Shown piece by piece: positions 21,197 through 30,948 of a stretch of 64,000 nt of DNA. The translations under genes were made by a program, and so were the position numbers. Origin of the DNA: Photobacterium piscicola (lineage in GTDB: Bacteria; Pseudomonadota; Gammaproteobacteria; Enterobacterales; Vibrionaceae); contig NZ_FUZI01000016.1 in assembly GCF_900166965.1 (NCBI RefSeq), positions 1-64,000 on the forward strand, given 5' to 3'. Position 1 is the stretch's first letter. The number at the start of each line of letters is the position of its first letter. The notes beneath the pieces were generated by a model. It did no database searches. It had not been told where the DNA came from and was given only the letters and a program-made list of their open reading frames with translations.

Positions 21197-21961
21197 TTAA
21201 TCTATGAATGTCTTTATTACTGTAATAAATTCATCCAAATGAGAAATAAACGGTGCATGAGATGCGTTAGCAAAAACATAACGTTGTGATTGAGGATATA
21301 ACACGCTTAATTGCGATTCAGTTTTAATCGGCACAAGAGCATCTAATCGACCGTACACACGCAACCATGGTTGTGATAATTCTGTCAGTGATTGGCGTAA
21401 ATCAATGTTCTCTAATAATTCTAGCCCTAGCGTTAAGGCGGCTAATTGCGGTTGCGGCCGAGATAACACTGCTGCTTTTAATTGGCGAATATCCTCTTTT
21501 GCTGTTTGACTCCCCAAAGCCTGTAATACTAAAAAGCGTTCAATAGTGAGTGCGAAATCAGTGACGAGCTGGGTTTGAAAGTTAGCCAGAACGCGAGGTT
21601 GAATACCCATCCAATCTGTTCGAGACATAAAACAGGGTGAGCTTGCAACGGTAATCAATTGTGTAACCCGTTGTGATGCAGTCAAGGCCACTTGGCTGGC
21701 AATAATGCCACCTAGTGACCACCCGAGCCAAACAGCGTGAGCCGGGGCTTGTGCCAATAACACATTCACAATATCAGTTAATGATGGCGCAACAATCGTA
21801 GCATTATCACCATAACCGGGAAGATCGCACCAATGAACACAATAGTGCTGACTTAGTTGTGGGATCACATCTTGCCATACACCCGTATTCATTCCCCATC
21901 CATGAATGAGAACCAGATCAGGTCCTTGGCCTTCACTGTGCCAATTAAACAGTGATGTCAT
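21197..21961 (-). CDS. bioH: Pimeloyl-[acyl-carrier protein] methyl ester esterase BioH
   Basis: The 254-aa alpha/beta hydrolase demethylates pimeloyl-ACP methyl ester to release the biotin precursor. The catalytic triad sits at Ser82 (GWSLGG), Asp207 (YGRLDALVP) and His235 (ASHAPF), the same numbering as E. coli BioH. It is divergent from comF, with only 35 bp between starts, as is usual for bioH and gntX/comF. Confidence 0.95.
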   Translation of the reverse strand: MTSLFNWHSEGQGPDLVLIHGWGMNTGVWQDVIPQLSQHYCVHWCDLPGYGDNATIVAPSLTDIVNVLLAQAPAHAVWLGWSLGGIIASQVALTASQRVTQLITVASSPCFMSRTDWMGIQPRVLANFQTQLVTDFALTIERFLVLQALGSQTAKEDIRQLKAAVLSRPQPQLAALTLGLELLENIDLRQSLTELSQPWLRVYGRLDALVPIKTESQLSVLYPQSQRYVFANASHAPFISHLDEFITVIKTFID

Positions 21962-21996
21962 TTATATTTCCTTGCATCAATTGTGAATGAGTAATA

Positions 21997-22704
21997 ATGA
22001 TGCCAAACAGAATGCCATCATGGCGAGATAATTTATATCATTTGTTATTTCGACATTGCGGCTTGTGCCAACTCCCTTTAGCCCACGCTGAACATTATTG
22101 GTGTCAGCACTGTATCTCACATTTTCCATCACCGCCCTATTGTCACCATTGTGGTTCAACCACCCTAACCAGCGTCGCCCATTGTGGTCATTGCCTCACC
22201 CAACCGCCACGTTGGCATCGTCTTTACCGTTTAGGTGAATATCGCCCCCCACTACAACAACTGGTACATCAACTAAAATTTTGCGGAAAATTTTGGCTGG
22301 CACGACCATTGGCACAACAGTTGGCCCACCAAATTACTCAGCCAGCCCCTCTCTTATTGCCCGTTCCTTTGCATTGGCGACGTTACAGCCAGCGCGGTTT
22401 TAATCAGAGCCATCAACTGGCATTGGCCCTTGGCGCAATTTTAAATAGTCGCGTTAATCACCGTGTATTTCAGCGTTTACGACATACTCAACCCCAGCAA
22501 CAACTGACACAAAACCAACGGCGACATAACTTACACCATGCGTTTCAATTGCGACCAATAACATTACCAGACCATGTCGCTATTGTTGACGATGTTGTCA
22601 CTACGGGTGCGACCGTCGATCAACTCACTCGATTACTGATTCAGCGTGGCGTTAAACAAGTCGATATTTATACGTTATGTCATACTGAACAATTAGTTAA
22701 TTAA
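21997..22704 (+). CDS. comF: ComF family protein (GntX-like amidophosphoribosyltransferase fold)
   Basis: The 235-aa product has N-terminal zinc-ribbon cysteines (CGLC, CQHC, CHHC and CGHC within residues 21-66). A C-terminal phosphoribosyltransferase domain follows, with VAIVDDVVTTGAT at 194-206 and RGFNQSHQLA. The family includes ComF, needed for DNA uptake in competent bacteria, and E. coli GntX/YhgH. In Vibrionaceae a competence role is plausible. Two adjacent ATG codons at 21997 and 22000 leave the start uncertain by one residue. Confidence 0.9.
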   Translation: MMPNRMPSWRDNLYHLLFRHCGLCQLPLAHAEHYWCQHCISHFPSPPYCHHCGSTTLTSVAHCGHCLTQPPRWHRLYRLGEYRPPLQQLVHQLKFCGKFWLARPLAQQLAHQITQPAPLLLPVPLHWRRYSQRGFNQSHQLALALGAILNSRVNHRVFQRLRHTQPQQQLTQNQRRHNLHHAFQLRPITLPDHVAIVDDVVTTGATVDQLTRLLIQRGVKQVDIYTLCHTEQLVN

Positions 22705-22833
22705 TATTGCGCAAAAAAGACGCGCATTAATTAATAAAACGTGGTCAAATAAAAAATGTCGCTTTAGAGATGCGACAATCACTCACAAAGAGTAGAATGA
22801 ATAAAACTTACTAAATAAGTCAGGTATTACATC

Positions 22834-23418
22834 GTGTCCATGATCACTATTACTGAAAACGCTCAGCAGCACTTTAGCAAGCTTCTTGCTCAGCAGCCTG
22901 AGGGTACTAATATCCGTGTTTTTGTTGTAAACCCAGGCACTCAAAGTGCTGAATGTGGCGTATCCTACTGCCCACAAGATGCGGTTGAAGCAAGTGATAC
23001 AGAAATGAAACTTGAGCTATTCTCTGCTTTTATTGATGAATTAAGCCTTCCCTTCCTTGATGACGCTGAAATTGATTTTGTTACTGACAAAATGGGTTCA
23101 CAGCTAACATTAAAAGCACCTAACGCAAAAGTGCGTAAAGTGGCTGATGATGCATCATTAATTGAACGCGTTGATTACGTATTACAAACGCAAATCAATC
23201 CTCAGCTTGCAGGCCATGGTGGTAATGTATCATTGTCTGAAATTACTGAAGATGGTGTTGCCATTCTACAATTTGGCGGCGGTTGTAATGGTTGTTCAAT
23301 GGTTGATGTCACGCTAAAAGAAGGCATCGAGAAAGAGCTATTAGCACAATTTGAAGGCGAGTTAACGGGTGCACGTGATATTACCGATCACGCTCGTGGC
23401 GATCATTCTTATTATTAA
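22834..23418 (+). CDS. nfuA: Fe-S biogenesis protein NfuA
   Basis: The 194-aa carrier delivers 4Fe-4S clusters to target proteins. A degenerate A-type scaffold domain occupies the N-terminal half. The C-terminal Nfu domain carries the cluster-binding Cys151 and Cys154 in [13 protein letters not shown] start at 22834 is favoured over ATG at 22840. An AGG lies 9 bases upstream of the GTG, and the product then begins MSMITITE as in Vibrio homologues. A bidirectional terminator follows. Confidence 0.95.
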   Translation: MSMITITENAQQHFSKLLAQQPEGTNIRVFVVNPGTQSAECGVSYCPQDAVEASDTEMKLELFSAFIDELSLPFLDDAEIDFVTDKMGSQLTLKAPNAKVRKVADDASLIERVDYVLQTQINPQLAGHGGNVSLSEITEDGVAILQFGGGCNGCSMVDVTLKEGIEKELLAQFEGELTGARDITDHARGDHSYY

Positions 23419-23446
23419 TCGTTTTGAGCCACTCATTACAGATAGC

Positions 23447-23475
23447 AAAAAGCCGCATCGATATGCGGCTTTTTT
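23447..23475. terminator. Bidirectional terminator between nfuA and the 3D-domain genes
   Basis: AAAAAGCCGCAT and ATGCGGCTTTTT form a stem with a CGAT loop and flanking A- and T-runs. It serves convergent transcripts. Confidence 0.88.
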
Positions 23476-23506
23476 ATTAACTTATTTTAAGACAAAACAT
23501 TAAACG

Positions 23507-23887
23507 TCAATCAAGTACAGTAATCGTGACATTTCGTTTACCCCATTTCCGGGCTGCCTTTATATCGTTGCCCATATAAATATCAATCTTATTATGCCAA
23601 CGGCGATGCATTTTATCTAACACAACATATTCCCCAGAGAGTCCTTGAATGGTAATTCGAGAACCCTTTTTAAGTCCCTTGCGGAGTAAATCACGCGATA
23701 TAGCCACAGCTTTCATTCCGGGCTTTAAACGCACTCCCCAAGCAGTAAGATTGGGATGATGATTAGTTTGTACTGCTACTGAGTTATAAGCACTCGCGGT
23801 AACACGTAATGTTTTGACTGAATGAGCTGAGCTTTGAAAGCTAAAAAACAGTGACAATAACAGAATAAAATAGATCGACTTTTTCAT
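23507..23887 (-). CDS. Secreted 3D-domain protein, copy 1
   Basis: The 126-aa product has a signal peptide (residues 1-21, cleavage near SSA-HS). A 3D (Asp-Asp-Asp) domain with a double-psi beta-barrel fold follows, as found in MltA-type lytic transglycosylases and YabE/Rpf-like proteins. Visible marks are TASAYNSV, LKPGMKAVAISRDLL, EYVVLDKM and NKIDIYMG. It is likely a periplasmic cell-wall-binding or peptidoglycan-acting protein; substrate unknown. It is about 65% identical by eye to the next gene and probably arose by tandem duplication. Confidence 0.85.
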   Translation of the reverse strand: MKKSIYFILLLSLFFSFQSSAHSVKTLRVTASAYNSVAVQTNHHPNLTAWGVRLKPGMKAVAISRDLLRKGLKKGSRITIQGLSGEYVVLDKMHRRWHNKIDIYMGNDIKAARKWGKRNVTITVLD

Positions 23888-23995
23888 TGTCTACACGCCT
23901 TGAGAATCAAAACGTGGTATTAAACCAAAAATAGTTAATCAAGAATATATTTACCGATCAATCCCAACAATAAAAAATACTCATAATAAAACGTT

Positions 23996-24385
23996 TTATG
24001 CCCTAATAACGGTAATAGTTACCCGCCGTTTTCCCCACTTCTTAGCCGCTCTAACATCTTTACCCATATAGATATCTATTTTGCGATTCCAACGATGATG
24101 CATTTTATCTAGCACCACGTACTCACCGGGTAAACCTGAGATTTTAACTTTAGAACCACGCTTTAATCCCATTTTGAGTAAATCACGAGAAACAGCGATG
24201 GCTTTCATGCCAGGTTTTAAACGATCCCCCCAAGCGGCAATGCTTGGATTTGAATCCGTTTGTGCTCGTACTGAATTATATGCTGTTGCTGTAACATTTA
24301 ATTTCTTGAAACTACTGGCATAGCTATGAATACTGAAGGTTAAACTCAGTACCAGTAAAAAATAACCTATAATCTTAGTTGTCAT
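23996..24385 (-). CDS. Secreted 3D-domain protein, copy 2
   Basis: The 129-aa paralogue of the adjacent gene has a signal peptide (about 1-24, ending SYA) and the same 3D-domain features: TATAYNSV, LKPGMKAIAVSRDLL, EYVVLDKM and RKIDIYMGK. The start at 24385 is preferred to 24415 because an AGGTGG site precedes it by a few bases. The second copy lies 108 bp downstream on the same strand, consistent with a two-gene unit. The function is inferred only from the fold. Confidence 0.85.
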   Translation of the reverse strand: MTTKIIGYFLLVLSLTFSIHSYASSFKKLNVTATAYNSVRAQTDSNPSIAAWGDRLKPGMKAIAVSRDLLKMGLKRGSKVKISGLPGEYVVLDKMHHRWNRKIDIYMGKDVRAAKKWGKRRVTITVIRA

Positions 24386-24500
24386 TCGCACCACCTGGAT
24401 AAGAAGTGAACGCATTTAAGCAAATCACAATCAGGATTGAAAGACTTTTTTGTACAAAAAATCATCAATAGTATACTTTGTAAATATAACTTATTGTTTA

Positions 24501-25838
24501 TTAAGCATGTGGCAAAAATATATTTTTTCGCCATAAAGAGATAAATCTCACAGCTAATATTCCCCCTCGTAACGCCATAAAACCAATCATTGCCGCCCAT
24601 AAAGCATGATTACCATAGCTACTCATTGCCCACCAAATCGCAAAAAAACCACACGTAGCTAAAAACATACTGTTACGCATGTCTCTACCTCGTGTCGCTC
24701 CAATAAAGACTCCATCCAATAAAAAACACCACATTGCAACCAAAGGCACAGCCGTTAACCAAGGTAAATATTGATCCGCTTGTTGTTGTACCGCTGGAAT
24801 ATCAGAAATTACACCAATAATTTGGGTTCCAAAGAGTACAAAAATAGCGGTTAGCACTAATGAGATTAATAAACTCCAAAATGTAGTTCCCACCAAATAA
24901 CGCTCTAGCTGACCTTTATTTCTAGCCCCTACTGCTTTCCCTACTAAAGCTTCCATCGCATAAGCAAAGCCATCCATTGCATAGGAAACTAACATTAGGA
25001 AACTCATTAATACAGCATTGGCAGCTACAACATTATCGCCTAGGTGTGCCCCTTGAAAAGTCATAAAAGTAAAAGTGGCTTGTAAACATAAACTACGTAA
25101 AAAGATGTCACGATTAAGTTTAAGTAATCGTCCCATACCATGGCGAACACTGGCTAACTTTTGTTTTAACGGGGGTAATCCTAACTGTAGCCATTGTTGA
25201 GCCACAAACCACAATCCCAATATCATGCCACTGTAATCGGCAATCACTGACGCTGCCGCGGCACCTTGTACTTTCCAACCAAAACCCAGTACAAACAGCA
25301 AATCTAGCGCTATATTGACAACGTTCGTTACAATTAATAGCCACATCGGTAATTTGGCATTTTGCATACCAAGCAACCAACCCATGATTACAAAATTAGC
25401 GAGAGCAGCAGGCGCGCCCCAAATACGAATAGAGAAATATTGCGCGGCATACAGTTTGACTTCACTGCCAGCACTACTAAAGTGAAAAATAACTTGGCTT
25501 ACTGGTTGGTGTAATACAACTAATGCGACACCAAATAGCCACGCCAACGCCATGCCTTGAACAAAAATTACGGCTTGGGCATCTTTATCTGCACTACCTT
25601 GCGCTTGTGCAGTAATGCCAGTGGTGGCCATCCGTAAAAAGCCAAGCAGCCAAAAAGTGACATTAATCATGGTGCCGCCAACAGCCACACCACCTAAATA
25701 CCACGATTGATCAAGATGGCCGATCACCGCGGCATCGACTAATCCAAGTAAGGGGACGGTAATATTAGATAGCACCATAGGCAGTGCTAATGCGAAAACT
25801 TGATAATGCAGTGATTTATCTTTTAATGCAGCCAGCAC
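24501..25838 (-). CDS. MATE family efflux transporter (DinF-like)
   Basis: The 445-aa protein has about 12 hydrophobic segments in two repeats. It begins with LPMVLSNITVPLLGLVDAAV, typical of the DinF branch of MATE exporters, which exchange toxic organic cations for H+ or Na+. In E. coli and Vibrio a dinF gene lies beside lexA and is SOS-controlled. Here the same type of gene lies beyond the cox cluster, 8 kb from lexA. I see no SOS box (CTG-N10-CAG) upstream of it. The substrate is unknown. Confidence 0.88.
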   Translation of the reverse strand: MLAALKDKSLHYQVFALALPMVLSNITVPLLGLVDAAVIGHLDQSWYLGGVAVGGTMINVTFWLLGFLRMATTGITAQAQGSADKDAQAVIFVQGMALAWLFGVALVVLHQPVSQVIFHFSSAGSEVKLYAAQYFSIRIWGAPAALANFVIMGWLLGMQNAKLPMWLLIVTNVVNIALDLLFVLGFGWKVQGAAAASVIADYSGMILGLWFVAQQWLQLGLPPLKQKLASVRHGMGRLLKLNRDIFLRSLCLQATFTFMTFQGAHLGDNVVAANAVLMSFLMLVSYAMDGFAYAMEALVGKAVGARNKGQLERYLVGTTFWSLLISLVLTAIFVLFGTQIIGVISDIPAVQQQADQYLPWLTAVPLVAMWCFLLDGVFIGATRGRDMRNSMFLATCGFFAIWWAMSSYGNHALWAAMIGFMALRGGILAVRFISLWRKNIFLPHA

Positions 25839-25938
25839 ACTCGTCCCTTACTTGAGGTTAAATAAGGGCTTAGTGTACCTATTTGAAGACAGTGACAACA
25901 GTCTGATCCTAGTAACAACAGAGCAACTGCTCACATTA

Positions 25939-26862
25939 CTAGTATTTTACTCCCCAGTTTAACCACCAATGATCAACCAATAACACTACAAACAATGTTA
26001 ATAAATGCCAGATTGAATACTTAAATGTCGCCCAAGCGTGACCAGTACTATCAAAGAATTTAAGTTTAATCGCATACCCAATAAAGCCAAGGTTCAAGAC
26101 ACTACTACCGATAAGATAAACATAGCCACTCATGGCGGTTAACCACGGTAATAATCCAACGGCAAACAATAACAAGGTATAAAACAACACCATGGTTTTT
26201 GTGTATGCAATGCCATGTGTCACCGGCAACATTGGAATGCCAGCTTTAGCATAATCATCACGCCGATGGATCGCCAATGCCCAAAAATGGGGCGGCGTCC
26301 ACGCAAACACTAACATTACTAATAATAACGCGTGGGGATTCAAACTTCCCGTCACGGCAGTCCAACCCAGTAATGGTGGTGCCGCTCCGGCTAAACCGCC
26401 AATCACAATATTTTGCGGAGTTGCATGCTTTAACCACACAGTATAAATCACCGCATAACCAACTAAACTTGCCATCGTCAGCCATGCGGTTAAGGGGTTA
26501 AGCTGCCACAATATAATAAACCCCGAGACCATTAATACACATGCAAACAACACCGCTTTTGAGGTTGCTATGCGTCCTTTAGCTAATGGACGATGATAAG
26601 TACGTGCCATTTGAGCATCAAAGCGACGATCAAGCACATGATTAAACACAGCAGCGGCGGCTGATTGCAAACCGATCCCTGCTAACCCTAATATCACCAC
26701 CTCTATCGTTGGCACCGTAGGTACAGCAAGACACATACCGACTAAGGCTGTTAACAATAACATTGCCACTACTTTAGGCTTAGTCATGGTGAGATAATCA
26801 CGCCAGATTGCCGTTGGTGCTGATAATGTATTACCACGCTCAAGCCATTGTAATTTATCCAT
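25939..26862 (-). CDS. cyoE: Protoheme IX farnesyltransferase (heme O synthase)
   Basis: The 307-aa UbiA-superfamily membrane enzyme adds a farnesyl group to heme b to make heme O, the precursor of heme A. It has about nine membrane segments. The prenyl-diphosphate-binding Asp motif is NHVLDRRFD at 74-82, and a second acidic region is [12 protein letters not shown]. It overlaps the end of ctaA by 8 bp, so both heme-modifying steps are translationally linked and serve the adjacent oxidase. Confidence 0.95.
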   Translation of the reverse strand: MDKLQWLERGNTLSAPTAIWRDYLTMTKPKVVAMLLLTALVGMCLAVPTVPTIEVVILGLAGIGLQSAAAAVFNHVLDRRFDAQMARTYHRPLAKGRIATSKAVLFACVLMVSGFIILWQLNPLTAWLTMASLVGYAVIYTVWLKHATPQNIVIGGLAGAAPPLLGWTAVTGSLNPHALLLVMLVFAWTPPHFWALAIHRRDDYAKAGIPMLPVTHGIAYTKTMVLFYTLLLFAVGLLPWLTAMSGYVYLIGSSVLNLGFIGYAIKLKFFDSTGHAWATFKYSIWHLLTLFVVLLVDHWWLNWGVKY

Positions 26863-27910
26863 GAGATTGATCCTCCCTTAACGGTTGTTCTATGCAGAGT
26901 GATGATTGCGAACAACGCCTTACTCGATAGTTAACCGTTACCATCGCCACTAATAACCCCAACCCAGTAATGTTATGTGCGACCGCAACAGCAATAGGCA
27001 AACTGGCAACAACATTGGTCACGCCTAATGCAATTTGTAGTGTCAGCAACAACACCAAAACCAAACTATTACTTCGTAATGCGGGCTGTAACCAACATAA
27101 CCACGCCATCGCTAATACCACCACAGTTGTTACTATCGCACCAAGGCGATGTACCACATGAATGGAAACTCGCTGTCCGTAATCAAGCACCCCATATTGA
27201 TAACTATCATGCTGTGGCTGTATTAATAAAAAAGCTTTACTATCAAATAACTGCTGCCAATTAGCTTCACAAATAGGTAATTGACTACACACTAAGGCTG
27301 CATAATTAGCGGCGGTCCAGCCCCCTAACGCTATTTGGCAAACGACCACCACTACACTGAATATTGCTACTATTCGCAGCCTAGAGACTGTTTTTAATTC
27401 AATATGAACCATATTAACGAGAGGTGAAGATAGCTGTAACCGTAATAACCACAGTAAGCAAACAATGGTAAAGCCCCCTAATAAGTGTGCCATTACCACC
27501 ACAGGCATAAGCACTAAAGTCACCGTCCACATACCTAATACGGCTTGAAAGATAACCATTAATAGCAACAACACTGGCAATAATTTAGGTCGGGATGATT
27601 GTCGCCACGCCATAAGATTGATAGCTAAAATAAACACACCTAAACTACCTGCGATATAGCGATGTAGCATTTCATTCCAAGCTTTTTGAGGTTCAAGTGG
27701 TGTTTGAGGGAAATAGTCAGCGGCCGTTTGCTGTTCAGCAACCGTTTGAGGTACAGTTAAAAAACCGTAGCAACCAGGCCAATCAGGACAACCAAGACCT
27801 GCTTCCGTTAAGCGAGTAAACGCACCTAATGCCACCACGGCTAGTGATAAAACAAAACTAAAACTAACGAGATAAAAGAAGTATCGATCATTATTGTTGG
27901 TGGTAATCAT
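26855..27910 (-). CDS. ctaA: Heme A synthase (COX15/CtaA)
   Basis: The 351-aa membrane protein converts heme O to heme A for the aa3-type oxidase. Eight hydrophobic segments are visible. [21 protein letters not shown] carries a conserved glutamate and a cysteine pair. Conserved histidines occur in [23 protein letters not shown] and VAHNITG. It lies within the cox cluster between the 177-aa unknown and cyoE. Confidence 0.95.
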   Translation of the reverse strand: MITTNNNDRYFFYLVSFSFVLSLAVVALGAFTRLTEAGLGCPDWPGCYGFLTVPQTVAEQQTAADYFPQTPLEPQKAWNEMLHRYIAGSLGVFILAINLMAWRQSSRPKLLPVLLLLMVIFQAVLGMWTVTLVLMPVVVMAHLLGGFTIVCLLWLLRLQLSSPLVNMVHIELKTVSRLRIVAIFSVVVVVCQIALGGWTAANYAALVCSQLPICEANWQQLFDSKAFLLIQPQHDSYQYGVLDYGQRVSIHVVHRLGAIVTTVVVLAMAWLCWLQPALRSNSLVLVLLLTLQIALGVTNVVASLPIAVAVAHNITGLGLLVAMVTVNYRVRRCSQSSLCIEQPLREDQSHG

Positions 27911-27939
27911 TTGTTATCCTCCATAATAACCGCAATGAC

Positions 27940-28473
27940 TTAGCCAATTTTTGAGACTTTTAGCAGCCTTTTTAAGTCACGTAATACATCTTTACCCTGC
28001 TTTAAGATAGCCACTTCGCCGGCAACTAAGGGATATGCCATTAACAGATTACCGTGCGGATCAGCAATATAAATCGAGGTTAAACCATATTCTAATTGGG
28101 CTAATTGCTGCCGTAATGCGGCATTCACTGGGTGCTGTTCTAATCCCTGTAATAAGGCATGAGATGACGGTTGTTGATCAGCAACAAGAACCACACTTTG
28201 TAGCCGCCCATTATCAGCGCCAGCGGCTTGCGGCACTTGACGTAAATTAAATAATGCCCCTTGGCAGCGTTCGTCACAGGCAGATGGTAACCAATAAATC
28301 AGTTGCCATGTTTGTGGTTTTGAAAATGCAGTTATCGTCATTGTTGGGTGTAGCAGCTGGCCTCGATTCATCGCCCCACCTTGATACCATTGCTGCTGTA
28401 ATATCACTTTTGCAATAATAATCGGTAGTGCAAACACTAAGGCAATCACTAATAATAATTGATATTTTTTCAT
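27940..28473 (-). CDS. Cox-cluster small membrane-anchored protein (unknown function)
   Basis: The 177-aa product has one N-terminal membrane segment (about 5-25) and a periplasmic domain. That domain has CDERC at about 70-74 and a YIADPHGNLLMAYPL ending reminiscent of the C-terminal part of thioredoxin-like Sco proteins. The start at 28473 is set by an AGGGAG site and by ATGA overlap with the SURF1 stop codon. The same position in other proteobacterial cox clusters holds a small unknown protein. A role in copper or oxidase assembly is a guess from context. Confidence 0.8.
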   Translation of the reverse strand: MKKYQLLLVIALVFALPIIIAKVILQQQWYQGGAMNRGQLLHPTMTITAFSKPQTWQLIYWLPSACDERCQGALFNLRQVPQAAGADNGRLQSVVLVADQQPSSHALLQGLEQHPVNAALRQQLAQLEYGLTSIYIADPHGNLLMAYPLVAGEVAILKQGKDVLRDLKRLLKVSKIG

Positions 28474-29153
28474 TCTTCGCGCTCCCTGCGTAACCATAAT
28501 AAAGAAATAACACCGACAGCAATCGCGAGTAGAAACCACTGTATCGCATAACCATAATGTTTCTTAGGCCCCATCACGACAGGTTGCCATGTTTGAATAA
28601 GAGCGGTTGGACTTGAAGCTGATATTTGAATAACCCAGGGTAATAACGGCTGTTGCAATCGTTGAGAAAGCCATTCTAATTCAATATTTTGCACACGTAG
28701 TGGCCATTGCTGTTGAGTAGAGTCAGGTTTAAATTGCAACAGTTTCTGAGCCGGAGCAATCACGCCATGAATCACTGTACGCCCTTTAAATTGAGGCAAT
28801 ATCGGTAATATTTCACGGTATGGTGGTGCAGCAATCCAACCAACATTAACTAATATTCGTTGTTGTTGACTGATAAATGGTAAATAGAGGTGATACCCCG
28901 AACGACCACGATAAAGTTGGTTATCCAACAAAATAGGATGTTGATTATCAAATTCACCTTCCAGTGTCACGCTGTGCCATAACGGCTCAGCAGGTAGCTG
29001 AACTAAATCAACAATCATGCTGTGTTGGCGATCTCGAATTTGTGATTGCAGCTGTTTTTTTTCATCGGCACGACTCAATTGCCACCAGCTAAGTTTGAGT
29101 AGCAAACTTACCACAGCAATAGAAAAAACAATAAAAGCGACAGTTCGCAACAT
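28470..29153 (-). CDS. SURF1-like cytochrome oxidase biogenesis protein
   Basis: The 227-aa protein has membrane segments at both ends (about 4-22 and 203-221) around a periplasmic domain, the SURF1 topology. WWQLSRADEK near the start and VNVGWIAAPPYRE, plus GYAIQWFLLA near the end, are family signatures. SURF1 assists heme A insertion into subunit I. Its stop codon overlaps the ATG of the next gene in an ATGA junction. Confidence 0.92.
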   Translation of the reverse strand: MLRTVAFIVFSIAVVSLLLKLSWWQLSRADEKKQLQSQIRDRQHSMIVDLVQLPAEPLWHSVTLEGEFDNQHPILLDNQLYRGRSGYHLYLPFISQQQRILVNVGWIAAPPYREILPILPQFKGRTVIHGVIAPAQKLLQFKPDSTQQQWPLRVQNIELEWLSQRLQQPLLPWVIQISASSPTALIQTWQPVVMGPKKHYGYAIQWFLLAIAVGVISLLWLRREREE

Positions 29154-29222
29154 TACCTCTCCTTATTATCGCTAACCGTTAAAACCCGCTATGCTTAAAA
29201 CAACCACAAAGGAGCACATTAA

Positions 29223-29435
29223 ATGCTGATTAAATTGTTATTTATCATATTATTACTATTGATGGTAATGTGCTTATTTTGTGCATTACCAGCCATCATT
29301 AAAGGCCAATCATCACGTCCGTTATCGCATTACCTTGGGCGTCGATTACTGATTGCAGTGATATTATTTGGACTGGTAGTTATCGCTTTAATGACCGGAG
29401 TTATTCAACCAAACCCAAACCCATACACGCTATAA
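29223..29435 (+). CDS. Twin-transmembrane DUF2909-like protein
   Basis: The 70-aa protein has two hydrophobic segments (about 3-25 and 42-62) joined by a basic loop (KGQSSRPLSHYLGRR), the DUF2909 layout. A clean AAAGGAG site precedes the ATG. It lies inside the cox cluster but runs opposite to all its other genes, between coxC and the SURF1 gene. I recall small genes of this type at the same place in other cox clusters. Function unknown. Confidence 0.82.
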   Translation: MLIKLLFIILLLLMVMCLFCALPAIIKGQSSRPLSHYLGRRLLIAVILFGLVVIALMTGVIQPNPNPYTL

Positions 29436-29472
29436 CTTATTATCCTGTAATCATTTATTTAATCAGTCGCGG

Positions 29473-30375
29473 TTATAAAATATAAACAAACACAAACAAG
29501 CATAACCACACCACATCAACAAAATGCCAATACCAAGCTCCAGCCTGAAAAGCGAAATGATGCTTAGGGGTAAAATGGCCTTTTAATACTCGACACCACA
29601 CTATAAATAATAAGATGGCACCTAAAGTGACATGCACACCATGAAAGCCAGTGAGCATAAAGAAAGTATTGCCGTAGACACCACTTTCTAAACGTAGATT
29701 TAACTCATGATAAGCATGGATATATTCCACCGCTTGTAGATAAACAAACACGCCACCAAGTAGTACTGTGACTAATAAAAACAGACTTAATCGACGCCGT
29801 TGATTATTTTCTAATGCAAGATGAGCAACATGGAGGGTTATTGATGAGGTAAGCAGAATAATCGTATTATACAACGGTAATCCAATCGGCCCCATAGCTT
29901 GCGTTTCAGTACCATCTGGCGTTAACACTAACGGCCAATCGGCAATAAAATCAGGCCACAACACCATATTGGTCATTGCATTATTACTGGCGCCGCCAAG
30001 CCATGGCACAGCAATCATTCGTAGATAAAATAACGCCCCAAAAAACGCACCAAAAAACATCACTTCAGAAAAAATAAACCAACTCATGCCTTGTCGAAAC
30101 GAGCGATCCATTTGAGTACTATATAAGCCTCCCATCGATTCCGTAATAACATCTCGAAACCAGCCAATCAACATCAGCAAAAGCAGTCCAACCCCAGTTA
30201 ATAAAATCCAGGGGCCTTGTCCTGCTAATAAATCCCCCACAGTTGCGCCTGCACCTAAAGCAATTAAAAATAATGCTACAGCGCCTAAAATAGGCCACCC
30301 ACTCGCTTCAGGAACATAATATTCATCAGGATTTACTACCGCTGGCTGCTCGGAGTCATTATAAGAATTCGACAT
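29473..30375 (-). CDS. coxC: Cytochrome c oxidase subunit III
   Basis: The 300-aa integral membrane subunit has seven hydrophobic segments. FIFSEVMFFGAFFGALFYLR carries the conserved glutamate, and TGFHGVHVTLGAI and WYWHFVDVVWLCLFVFVYI are subunit III signatures. It stabilises proton uptake to the binuclear centre. It overlaps ctaG by 17 bp and has an AGGTG site within that gene. Confidence 0.95.
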   Translation of the reverse strand: MSNSYNDSEQPAVVNPDEYYVPEASGWPILGAVALFLIALGAGATVGDLLAGQGPWILLTGVGLLLLMLIGWFRDVITESMGGLYSTQMDRSFRQGMSWFIFSEVMFFGAFFGALFYLRMIAVPWLGGASNNAMTNMVLWPDFIADWPLVLTPDGTETQAMGPIGLPLYNTIILLTSSITLHVAHLALENNQRRRLSLFLLVTVLLGGVFVYLQAVEYIHAYHELNLRLESGVYGNTFFMLTGFHGVHVTLGAILLFIVWCRVLKGHFTPKHHFAFQAGAWYWHFVDVVWLCLFVFVYIL

Positions 30376-30937
30376 TTTTCACCTCATTCTCTTGCTCAGT
30401 CAATTGAGGAAGGGGTTGCACGTCAGGGGTCACGTCATAAAGCGTATAGGCTAATGTCAGCACCGTAATATCGCGCGGTAAATCAGGATCGACATAGAAC
30501 ACCAACGGTAATTGCGCTTGTTCACCCGCAGCTAGTGGCTGATGGTTAAAACAGAAACATTCAATTTTATTAAAATATTTCGCCGCAATGCCGGGAGTTA
30601 CCGAGGGTACAGCTTGTCCAATTGACGGCTGTGAATTGAGATTTTTAGCATCATATTTAATGATTTTTGTTTCCCCTGGGTGAACATCAACTTGCGTCAC
30701 TTGTGGTGTAAATTGCCACTTCACATTTGGATTAATATAAGCAACAAACTCAACCGTCACGGTTCGACTACGATCAACATTGTCGCTAACCTTGGTTGGT
30801 GTGGTTGCTGTTTTGCCATTAATTCCTGTGATATCGCAAAAGACGTCATATAACGGCACTAACGCAAACGCAAATCCAAACATGGCTATTGCTGCAAACA
30901 CCAATGCAATAACAGAGCGTTTCGATTGCGATTCCAT
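30359..30937 (-). CDS. ctaG: Cytochrome c oxidase assembly protein CtaG/Cox11
   Basis: The 192-aa protein has one membrane anchor (about 9-28) and a periplasmic copper-binding domain with the CFCFNHQ motif at 127-133. A third cysteine is at position 34 (VFCDITG). Cox11 delivers copper to CuB of subunit I. It sits between coxA and coxC, its usual place. Confidence 0.95.
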   Translation of the reverse strand: MESQSKRSVIALVFAAIAMFGFAFALVPLYDVFCDITGINGKTATTPTKVSDNVDRSRTVTVEFVAYINPNVKWQFTPQVTQVDVHPGETKIIKYDAKNLNSQPSIGQAVPSVTPGIAAKYFNKIECFCFNHQPLAAGEQAQLPLVFYVDPDLPRDITVLTLAYTLYDVTPDVQPLPQLTEQENEVKNVEFL

Positions 30938-30948
30938 ATCAGCCTCCG

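Noticed and set aside
25839-25938. SOS box upstream of the MATE gene
   Set aside because: No CTG-N10-CAG was found. The nearest CTG and CAG pair at about 25900 has a 13-base spacer.
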